Source: Pisaster brevispinus | Taxonomy: Eukaryota; Echinodermata; Asteroidea; Forcipulatida; Asteriidae | NCBI GenBank assembly: GCA_023634235.1 | Contig: JAMKCF010000008.1 | Coordinates: 5,089,001 to 5,153,000, forward strand | Direction: 5' to 3' | Length of the DNA stretch: 64,000 nucleotides | In this document: piece after piece, positions 34,101 to 46,100 of the stretch | Numbering within the stretch: position 1 is the stretch's first letter | Layout of the letters: every line of letters begins with the position of its first letter | Notes under the pieces: model-generated | Database searches by the model: none | Seen by the model: the letters and a program-made list of their open reading frames with translations, nothing else | Told to the model about the DNA's origin: nothing | Program-made: the position numbers and the translations under genes

Positions 34101-37100
34101 AAGAAAACTGTATCTAAAAACCTATAAAAAAAACACCACCCAAACTGCCCCCCTCCAAAAAAAAAGCAACAGCTGATTTTGATTGTTACAAACCAGATTA
34201 AGAACAATGTGTTCACATGCTGAAAACTGTGCATAGATTTTCATTATTTTCTTCTGACTCCCACAATGGATTAAGCCCAAATTTTCACAGGTTTGTTATT
34301 TCATGTTTATGGTTGATCACATAAAACATGACCACTGTCTGCGACTATTTTGCCAGCTCTAACAATTCTGTATACTATAATACCCTTAAATTGAATGAGG
34401 GTAGCCAATTCAATGATAACACTAACAGCGCTGTTGAAAACATTCTTTCATGGGATTACAAGCTTACCTCCTGCAAAAAAGCAGCCAAGTTGCCAAACGA
34501 GGATTTGATAATATCCATGGCTTTCGCGACTTGTGCAGCCAAGGGCAAGAAGCCATCTGCAGAGTTGGAAACCATTCTTGGACTCAAGAATGTGATGACT
34601 AAAGACTGAGAAGATTTGTAGCAGTGATTTGTCACTTGGTCATACTAGGAATGATCTCTTGGGATTCGTAAACCAAACATTGCCGAGTCAATGTCAATGT
34701 CAGAACAATAATGACTCTGATTTGAAGTTTTTTTTTCCACGATAGATCTCGGCTCCCATCTTCGGGTTTGGGCCAGAATGTGGAAAAAATATAGCAAAAT
34801 TTGCCGTAATTTGTTTAAAAAAAAAATAAGGCAAGCAAAAATGCCTACTTGCACAGTGCTTTTACACAGAGAAATTAAGTAGGATGCCCTAGTTCAAAAC
34901 AGACGCCACTCTGCATAATGCCAAGGATCACATCCAAAGATTGACAAGTTCCACACTGACATCACGTTTTGTGAATGATCTGTTTAGTGTTGCCTGTTGG
35001 CTTGGCTTATCGAACAAAAATTTCATGAAGACAGTCCTCTCCTGGTGCAGACTCTTTGGTGGCTGATGACAAGGCCTATGCGGGATAGGCAGGTCCTGCC
35101 ACAGCGGCTGCAAAAGTAGTCTTGGAGGAAGTAGATGTTGTGTGGGCAGTCCCGTTTTTGTGACACTGCCTCTTCTCTATGGCCCTGGTTTTACGCTTTA
35201 GTGTTGTCTAAGTTAGTTTTTATTGACATGAATCTCTCCTTTCAAGCTGGTATAAACAAATCAGTACCTACAAATTATTCACCCTTGGAAGTAAAATAAC
35301 AGCATATAATGCTTGGGGACTTTGTGCTGGTCGTGCTGGTTGGCCGTTCATCTACTGTCAGGCCATTCAATCCCTTTGTGACTGACACTACCAGTACATA
35401 AATCAGGATGCGTGTGGAGCAAGTGAAGAGTAAATGTTTCTCATTGGGATCATCACCAACAGCATTTATTTTATGGCTTTTACAACACACATGTATGAGG
35501 CATCTCATAGTGAGGATAATATTCAGTTTTTATGGTATTAACACCGTGTATGACATGTATGACATCTACTTTGCTACTTTGTGTAGATTGTTAACTTGAC
35601 ATGCTTGAGAACTTGTCTTTTCAGAATTGAAAGATAGTAGATTCTACTCGTGTGCAGTACTGGAAAAAAAACTGGCCTGCTTTATTAAGAACTACCTGGG
35701 GAGGTAGGAAATCAGTCGGGAGTACTTTTTTCGCTTTAAACTTAATAACGAGATGTCTGCTCGATCCACCAAGCAAAAGTAGTAGTCCCGGCCAATTTCC
35801 TAGGTGTCCCCAGTTTAAGTAGGACAGTTCTCTTCAGAACTACATTTAAGTAATCTCCCGAATTTCAAAGTCTGTGAGTTGAACGCCTTAATACAGAATA
35901 TGTTAATTTGAAGAAAAAAACCTAAAACACTTGTATATTCACTACAGAAAACATGACCCCCTCCAAACACTGACAAAACCACCACCTCCACTGAACTGTA
36001 ATGCCCTTTCCCCTCCAGCGCCTCACTCATGGCTATGCTGCTACTGGTAGGGGAAGGGGAGTCAAACAACCTGCTCTTCCCCTAGGCAGTTTCATTACAT
36101 TTTAAAACCAGACTCAAATACTTTTTCTACCAAGGAAATAATAGCAGCTCTCCAAACTCTATGTAATATGGCAAAATAAAGGGATCTTTAATCCTAAATA
36201 TTAAGTACACATACAATTTCAAAGGCCATAGAGCAGAAAATGATGACTAGCAAATAAAAAGCCTTCGAGGGCCACTTACTATTTTTTTGCATTTATACCA
36301 AAGGTCCTTTTGGTTAGTAAGCAGTTTGCAACAGCTAATACTATTTTTCTTTTTAGCAAATAAAAACAAGGAGAAACAACAGGGAGCCAGTCTGAAGCCC
36401 AAACCCACCCAAAAGGTGTGTTGGCCGGTAACCTGCTTCTAGTAAGCACAGAACCCATTCACTTGGGACCAATAATGACCTAGACAGGAAGTGATGTCAC
36501 ATTGGGCAGGTGGATGACACGTGGCATGATCCACATGTAACAAGAAATGACCAGGTATTTGAAAAAAAAACCAAAACAACAACGACAACTTGTGCATTGC
36601 CCAGCCACGCCCACCTCCCCGCCTTCTCAACTGACATGCCTGACAGTGATTCTTGCTCTGTACGATAACAAACTTCAAGTTGATCCATCTATGTATTTTC
36701 CATACTACACATAAAACTGTAAAGTTTCCAGTGCCACAATGGTTATCAAATAAAACTAAACTGGAGGATCAGGTTGTTGCTACCTGGGCTTTCTTTTAGG
36801 AAACTACTTGACAAGCATGTCGTTTATTATTACAGGTTTCAAAAGTAAGATATACATGTAGGTTACCTATAAACCGTGTATGTATACTACAAGGTTAACC
36901 AAAGTATGCCGAAATATGCCTACATAGTTATTGTATAGGATGTTTACTCATGACTATGCACAAATATTAAGTGATTGCACGACTGACACAATTTAAAACT
37001 TTTATGAAAAATTGCCAACATATCAGGCCCGCGAGAGCAGGGTGTGCTGTGGGTGCTGCAGCACCCCCAACTTTTTGGATGGGGGAACTGGAATATATAC

Positions 37101-40100
37101 TAAAGCACCCAGAGCTGGAATATACTAAAGCACCCAAGGCTGAGGGACTCGAGCCCGGTCTCGAGTCCATTTTTTTTACGGACTCGGACTCGGACCGACT
37201 CGGACTAGGACTCCTTTGGGAGGACTCAGACTTGGACAACAGGACTCGACTACAGCAGTGAAAGTACCCCCTACTTTTAGTAAAAATATTTCATGAAATT
37301 TCATGAAATTTCATATAAAACAGAAATCTTGGGAAAAATTAAAAAAAGTTATTTATATAATACGTGTAACATGCCTTCTTCATATTACAAAAAAACATTC
37401 AGTACTAGATTGTGCTTGGACGGCCAGCATTATCATACTGTGATATGCCCTGTGTGTGTGTGTGTGCCTGGACGGTCGGCTAGCCAGCCCTGACTGTGTA
37501 AACATGTTCTCCGTAAAAGACATGCGTACGATGCAGGCTTGAACGGGGTGGCAGGGATTTTCGGTGTATAGTCCTATTTTTTTTAAAAGGCGGTTTTCTT
37601 ATGCCTTTGTGTAAAAAAAAAGAAAAAAACCAAACCCCCCCCCAAAAAAAAAAACCCAGTAAACTCAAAAACAAAAGCAAACAAAAAAGCAAACGAAAAC
37701 TTATACATTAAACAGTTAAATCAAAAAAAATTAAGGAAATTACACAAACAAAAGTTAAAATCACAAAACAAAAGTGATGTGCAAAAAAAAACCAAGGAAA
37801 AACGAGAAGAAGACAGTAAGAAATACTTTAATAGACACAAAATCCACCGGTTTTTAAAGTTGAGACCTACATAAAAAAATACCAGCCAAAATAAAGGATG
37901 TAAATAATAAAACAAAAATTCCCAATGTCAAAAGTAAATAAATTAAATGCATATATTGTTTTGAAGTAACTAAAAAAAACCCACATATTTCACAATAAAA
38001 AATAATAATACTGTGTACAGAAACTATTTAAAAATATTAATAAAAAAGCCTAATACATGTAATGCAGATTTAAAAAAATGGAAAAACACTGTGAGTGAGG
38101 ATAACACTGCGCGCACCATACAACACAGTAGCGAAACAATCAAACAACTCAGAAATAAACGAATATTTCAGAAATAAACCAATCTCGGAAATAAACCAAC
38201 CAAAAACACAATAGTTTTCAAACGCTTTTACCTGGCATCAAATGCTCACTGATTAATTGCTAAATGTAAGTCATAAGTTTTTGACATTGTCATGATGATG
38301 ACAGAAGTTTACACCAGGGCTCGAATTTGACACTGGACCACAGGCCCGAGGCCAGTGATTTTAGCCTTGGGCCAGTAAACTCATGACTTGACAAGTCCGG
38401 CGGTCTTGTGTTTTTCAATTTAATAATAGCCACTGTGTAGTATCTTTACAATGTATGAGGAAGAAAAGATGTTCAAATGTTGACCTTGAGTCTGGTATTT
38501 ATACAATTCCATTGAGTAACATAATATACATGTACTAACCCAATAGAAAAATGAGAAAAATCTACAATTTACTTGTCAAACTGTGCAGAAAGCTCTTTCT
38601 CATAAAGATTCTGGTCTTGTGAAATAAATTCTGGTCCGGTAAACATTTTGAGCTACATGTACAAGCCCTGCGGTCTTGCGAAATTTTATTTCTAATTCGA
38701 GCCTGTTACATTCAGCTACATGTGTCAATAGTTTCATCGATATTAACATTTTTACATGTCAACTGTGAAGGTGGGAATTAATAATGATCTATCAAAGCCT
38801 TTACAAATAGTTTGTTCAAGCTTATAAAAAAAATAAATACAATTTCCGGTAGCTAGCCATTAACGAGAGGCACTTATTGTTCCCTTGGGACTTATCACTT
38901 CTAAACCTAACATATTTTGTTATTCAATGCTAATATTAATGAAAGGAACAATAAATGTACGTAAACAACTAGCCTGCTTGCCATGGAAATATTTTTCAAT
39001 TTGAGCACAATTCTAGTAATGTACTGCACGAGCCGCTAAAACTAAACATCTTTTCAGCAAACTTGAGCGATAGAAATTGGGTAAATAATATTCAGACCAT
39101 GAAGGTCTTCAGACCATAATGGAGTCAGCAATAGGTAGATAGACCATTGAGCTTCTGGGCACCTTTTAGCCATCAGCTAATGGGAGATTAACATGGGTGC
39201 AATTTTAGGTGATTTTTATTCTTGTTACATCACTTGTTTCTACATCAAAAATATTTTGGTGGAATGGCTAAATTTTAAACTAACAATTTAAAAGTAAAAT
39301 TTAAATAAAATCAGGAAACTTATAAAAATGAAGAAACCCTGCTCAACATTCTATCGCTTTGGGCGGCTGGGCGGTCCAGTGGCTACCTTTTAGCCACTGG
39401 ACAGCCCAGTCGCCCAAAGCGATACACTGTAACATGCGGTGGGAAACTCTCACCAGCTCGTGCTTGTAGAAAAGAAAACGTGACATCAAAATAAAACTAA
39501 AAAGTTATTGGTACACGTTGGTCAAGCCAATGGCAATCATATTTATCATTGTTAATTTCCCCCTTCACAGTTGACTGGTAAAATGTTAATAAGGATGAAA
39601 TTATTTAGTTTTAATGTAATTTTTGTTCATTGTCACGGTAATGTTAAAAATGTATGACTACGCATTTGATGCCAGGGATAAAGCCTTCAAAAGCTATTGT
39701 GTTCAATAATCACCTGGATACAATCTACCGGTAGCCGTTAACGACTCTAAGGCACTTATTGTTCCCTTGGAACTTATCACTTGGAACCTGACATATTCTG
39801 TTATTCAACGACAGTATTAACAAAAAGGACGATAAAAATGTGCGTAAACAACTAGCCTTGGAAATATTTTTTAATTTGAACCACAATTCTACTAATTTAC
39901 AGCAAAAGCCTCGAAAACTTAATTTCTTTTCACCCAACTTCGCCTCGTGAAAACAAGTCATTTGGGGGTGATCATTTAGCACATTGCTCTAATAATAATC
40001 CTGCCCCCCAAAAAGGAGAGATTTATGTGCCAAATTGTGTCTCTGATTGTACGACAGAGCATTTAGGAACTTAAGTTGGCCCAGACGCCGTAATGGCTTT

Positions 40101-43100
40101 GCGCTCTGCTCACGCCAATTGTCTTTAAAAAAAACCAGCACCCCTTTGCCAAAATTTGTTCTCGCGGGCCTGCAATTTGTATACAGATTCTCTCACTTTT
40201 GTATCTTTTAAAAATGATTTTCACTCTTCTTAAAAATGAAAAAAATAAAAAATAAAATAAAATAATTTCTGAAATAAACCAGGCAATACAAAATACAATG
40301 TATGTACCAGACACACAGTTCACAGCTGAAGAGTGTCCCAGTCTACAATTCACCCTGCTATCATGGCTATGGAGTACTGTCACACTGTTGTCATATTTAG
40401 TCTGGTGGCCCCAGCTTGTTGCCTTATCCCTGTTAGATCTAGAAGACAAGGACGCGCTAACTTGCTGGGCCATGAATAAGCAGCCTCATTGGAACCTCCC
40501 TCTCACAGTGTCGTAATGTATCTTCACTCTGCTTCTCCTATAAAGTTATCACGGGATGTGCTCCGACTGTCTTTCACTAGTTGTCCCTATCAACCAACCT
40601 TTCGGACGCACTACATGTACACAGAATGGGACACTTAAGGAAAGTTTAAGACGCCGGTAAATCAAGATCTCTCTCTAGCAGACATACATGTAGGCATTTG
40701 CCCGTGGTCTCCTTCTCAAGTTGTACCCTGCTGGAATCACTGGTACCGCTCCCACCACAGGCTGTCTTTCCAGTGGTATCACAACCTGACCATTCTTGGA
40801 TGTTGTCCACCTCCACCCAGTGCATCTTTGGTCGGCCCACACGGAACAATGGAATCCCCATCCACAATGGCTGCTGCCGTAAATCAAGATGGCTGCCCCT
40901 AATGTCTGACAATGGTTAATATAGTTAGAGGGTATCCAACGGTAACACCTGAACTCTATTCCTCACAATCTTTCTTTTGATTTTCCTCAGCAATCCTGCC
41001 AATTTATCTCGGAATCGTTTGTTTGCAACGGTGTAGATCAACGAGGTACCAAGACACTTCAGGGTCAAAAGCATGACTACCAAATGGAAAATAAAATGTA
41101 TGAACCAACTGCTCCAATCAACATCTTCGAATTTGTCAACCAAGAGCACTGCTTTCGTAGGTAACTCCACAGCCATGGTTAAAACAAACAGGCATAATAT
41201 TGTGAGGAGCAGACTGTATTTAGCGTGTTGTACGGCAGCTCCATGGACAACACCATGTTTCTTAGCGAGCTGGTTAAATCTGATAAAGATCCGAATAAAA
41301 CAGATAATTGTTGTCACGGGGAAACAGATTGCGTAGATGAAGATACTACAAACAGTAACAAATAAGGACAGACTGTGTCTATTGCGCCCACATTTTCCTG
41401 ATTGTTCATTAACACGTTTTGAGGTAATAACAATCGATCCACAAAAAACTAGAGAAAACATCCAGTTCACAAGTATCAAAAGCCTGGTCTTACCCCCGCA
41501 GGTGAACCACAAGCGATGCTTTATGGGATGGTAAAAGGCACAGTAGCGCTCCACTGACATCAGACACAAGTTCACGATTGACACTGCGAGCAGGGTGAAA
41601 AGAACCCAATGGGAAATCCAAAGGCAGCAAATTAAATAAGATACCAGACTTTGGTCATAGTATCTCGGACTCGGAATGACTATTTTCAGGATGAGGAGCA
41701 GAGGCGTACACAGATCGACCACACACTGATTGAGTTGGAAGAGCAGTATCGAGCAGGTCCGAAATTTGCGCTGTGTGACGAACACTGCACATGCTAAACT
41801 GTTGCCGATGATTGCTACTGTGTTGAGCAGCAAGCAGGCTGCTTGAAAGATGGGTACGGCCCTGAGATCAAATAAATGTGTACGAAAAGCTGATGTGTTA
41901 GCCATTGCTGAAATTGTCCGTATTAACATGTGCCATGTAAATCTCCACTATTGTCAAATGATTTCAAATTGATTTTCAGCCACTGAATAGCTGTCACAAT
42001 GCTTGGCTTTAGAGTCGTCTTTCGCCTATACACATTTCATGTTGCTTGCTGACTGAACTGCTCACTCTACATGCTCTAGGAGATGTACGATAGACCAAAG
42101 CCAAATTTCTAAGTTCTTCACAACCTTGCCAAAATGAGCTTATCGGCTCCACCACTGCTTCCTGTACAAATTACTTTCAAATTGACCGATTGCATCACAA
42201 ACTGCTGCAGCGCATCAAAACCAAACTTGTGCAACTACCACGTAATCCCTGCAAAACCCTGGTCTGCATCGAGGACAAATAATACAAGCCGTTCTGTACA
42301 CGTCCATAATCAAGTTAGATTTCCCCAACCCCTCCTCATCTCGGCCATCCTCCATGGAAACCTTGATTATATGTAAATTAAGATCCCCGCCCCCAATAAG
42401 TGGAGACACGATGAGCACCGTCAAATCTCATCAGTCCGTAGTCCATTTTCCCCTTCAGTATTTGTCCATACATTGTACCTCTCTGGGAGTAGTACACATT
42501 AGTGTGATTAATCATTGGTTGTAATCTATCTGGAGTAATATACCTCCATCTCAGTTCAGCATGCTTAACATAACAAAGCTTTTAATAAAATAGTCAGTTA
42601 CACTAATTTTGACTGACTGGACACGACAGTTGAGTGGTAATAGAGGTTATCCAGTCTAAATATCATGCGCTACTTAAGTAAAAAAAAAAAACGGCAACTA
42701 CAGCTACATACACTAGTAATTGCCATTAAATACTTTTCCGGAAATTCTGCGTTAATTTAGAGGAGCTGCATTTTTTTTTATAAAAGCACAACAACATTTG
42801 ATTTAGATTTAGATTTTTATGACCAGGGGGCTTGTGGATGACACATCTTTTTTAATACCAGTTTTTTTTTAAATCTGTTTTACTTCCCTGGACTACTTAC
42901 TCCTGGTCAAGATGTTTTATTGTCCAAAGATTTAAAATAAATAACTAACTAAATAACTAAATGACTAAATAACTAAATAACTAAATAACTAACTAACTAA
43001 ATAACTAAATAACTAAATAACTAAATAACTAAATAACTAAATAAATAACTAAATAAAAAAAAAAATTAAATACAAACATTTTTAATAAAAATAAAAATAA

Positions 43101-46100
43101 ATAAACTCCACATACTTTCATCAATGTGGATGAAACTTAATAATCTCCTGTTTGAAACCTAAGTACTAATGTTAGCAACCAAAAAACAAAGCTGGAGAAT
43201 AACATGGATTACAGTATGTAGCCTGGTCCCTTTGGACATTGTATGAAACTATTTATATGCCCGTGTCTGAGTCAAGCGACTTTGGCTACGGCTATGGGCT
43301 GCTGGCTGTAACGACAACAAAAAAGAATAGGACTTTTCAGCGTTCTAGCCATAGCCACTGCCGAAGCTGTTCAATCATTGCCACTGGTGTTGAAAGTTGT
43401 TGGGAGGTTCACCAGACGGTGGTAATTAAGAGTTAAGGTTAAGGTTAAAGAGCACCAGACTCAAGCTCTGGTGTTTCAGATCAGCAGAGTGTGGGTTCCA
43501 GTCCCGGTCGTGGCACTTGTGTCCTTCAGCAAGATACTTTACCAGATTTTGCTTTGTCCTTCGGATGGGATATTAAGCACATAAAAGAACCCAGAATAAT
43601 GATCTTGGGAGAGTAGGGGTTAACCACGGTGTTTCTTACTCACATAGCAAGCATCCTTGTTTACAGGTTTCCTTAGGCCTTTCTATCTACATGAGGCATC
43701 CTTAATTTCATTAACAGAAATATATATTAATAAAAATAATACCTAAAGAAGGATGAGATCCAGCAGAGAAAAATTGATTGTCTAAAGAATAGTTTTATAT
43801 CAGAGATGACGGCTAAATTCAAGAAGCTGAGCCCCAATGCTAAGGTGGCCCTCTCTTCCAATGTGCAGTGTGTTAACCATGAGAAGAGGCAATGAGAAGA
43901 GGAAATGCAAGGAAGAAGAAAACAAACTGAAAAAGAAAACAGAAAGAACATCCCCCCCCCCAAAAAAAAAAATAATAATAATAATAATAAACAAATGTCT
44001 GGGCTATCCCCACGAACACCTACATGTAATAACATGAAATGGTGGTCATGGTAGTGTGGGAGTATCACAGAGTCTTTGACAACGCATTGATTTCATCCAA
44101 CTTGTTTTGGTCATACTGACAAAGCACCTACAATTTTGGCACACTCGTTATATAAAATCTTCCAGAGTTTTCCCACTGCAACTAATCATACTTTGGCTAT
44201 CCTTTTGGTAAGTCAAATGCATCACAAATGTGCATATCTGCTGCATACCCAAAGTGTTCGCTACATTCGGCTCCAAAGCTGCCACAGGTTTGTGTTTCAT
44301 CATTTAGAAGCATTGCTTATTCTATGACAGACATTTTAAAGCCTGAGAAGACCTTCGTCTTTGACTAGAAGGAACATGCTTAGCACAGTCCAATTAACAA
44401 ACTTTTCTTGCATTAATCAAAGGAAAACTAGCTCTATGCAGCTCCTATAGGCTTCTGGTGATCAGTGGAGCCAGTTTGGGTGAAGTGGGCGTGGCTTACA
44501 GCGGAATTACCCCCACACTTCTTGCACTTTACGAACAGGACAGACTGTGCAAGTCTCCAGCATATGTTTACTCAAACACTGGGACTCACTAATGCATGAT
44601 TTCGTTTCCTTTGCACGTTATAGTATGCAACATGTACCTTCTTTGTGATCGTTGAGGTTGATGTTGATTTCTTACAGTATTTGTCTGGCAGCCGATGATA
44701 TAAAAATATTCTTAAGACCACAACAGTTTTTGCACTGCAGGATCTCATCCTTCTTTATGTGTTATTATTATTATTATTATTTTGTGGGGCAGGGTATAAG
44801 TTGTCAATCTCTGTGGTAGGACAGCCTTGTAGAGGTGCTGCTCACCTGTTCCTCATTGACACTCACTGACTTGGTATTTAAAAAAAAAAAAGTAAATTTG
44901 TAGCTTATATATATTCATTTTCTCAGTCATAGTGATATTTTGTGTAGTGTACCTTTTATTGACTTGTGTAGACTTGCCGGTGTAAAACATAACCAAATAA
45001 ATAAATAAATAAAATAAACATGATAGATATCTGTAACCAATTATGTAACCTCCCTCTAAACTAATAGATTTTAGTGGTTAGTATTACTGCTTAGCGTTTT
45101 ATTTTTATTTTTCGTATTAGATAAAATTTGCTTACCAGATTGGTCTTGTTCTGCTTGCCTCTTCCTCGGCTAGTCTCCATGAGTTTCATTAGCCGGGCTT
45201 TGTAAGCGCTCATTAAGCGCCGATTTTCCAAATACGCCGCTTCCAATGGAGTCAACTTGTCATTTCTGGTTAGTGCAAAAAAATAACAAATAAATAAGAA
45301 CTAATAAATTCAACATCTGGTCATCCTATTTTAAAACCCCACTTCAAGTTATTAAGTTTACCACGATTCATGACACGATATTGTAAGTGAGTTATTGTGA
45401 GTAAGGCAATAATTTGGCATTAACAGTGAGAGGAGCCGGTCTTCACTGCGTGGTAATGACCAGGTGGGCGGCTGGCCAGGGTTAATAGACTGAGCCCAAC
45501 AGGCCAACCACAAATCACCAATCAGGTGTGTTTACGTTGAATTACTTGGGTCATTGAACTTAATGGATGAGCAGTTAATCTGCCTGGGGCAGTCAGCAGC
45601 CCTACTGGTTTGTGCATGACTCAATTATGTCCACTGTTTGGAAAAGAAATTACAGGAAGATAACAGGTGTGAGCTGTCAGATGAAAAGGATGTTTCATTT
45701 GAGCCTCTTTCTTAAATGGCGCTTTCCCGTAATGAGGGTTATTCAGATGGTAATTATGAATAGACCTTTCCAATGAAACATGTAAATTGCACATCATCCA
45801 TGCGCACTAAAACTACTGGTTGGCACAATGAGGGAACATCCTGCCTTTTTGTATGGAGCTGATGGTGGCATGACACATATGCCTTGTTCGTCTGCCTAGT
45901 GTACAACTCTATGGCTTTTGCCAACCAATAGTGAATGTACGCATTGTGTAAATGTCATTATCATATTTCATGGGACAGGCTAATTGTAATATGGTCACTG
46001 AACACACCTTGCAACTGGTCTCTTGTAGCCCACAGGAACAGGCAGTGAAGTGGCCGTTTCCTGACCAACTCTTAAGGATGAGTACTCAGTATGTTGTGGC

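Larger units (their letters stand above)
27543..45135 (-). other. VPS9D1 intron 5, 17.6 kb, hosting a GPCR gene
   Basis: The flanking exons end and start in phase 0. Across the join, [15 protein letters not shown] aligns without a gap to human VPS9D1, so nothing constitutive is missing. The intron holds the single-exon GPCR at 40925-41929, a candidate cassette exon (34468-34605), a LINE relic, several MITEs, minisatellites and long AT-rich stretches without recognisable content (for example 28.8-30.0, 30.4-32.2, 35.2-36.2 and 43.1-45.1 kb). Confidence 0.85.

Noticed and set aside
36971..37261. 96-codon plus-strand frame with Asp/Ser repeats
   Set aside because: Produced by the GACTCG tandem repeat and a duplicated AAAGCACCCA word; no conserved domain.
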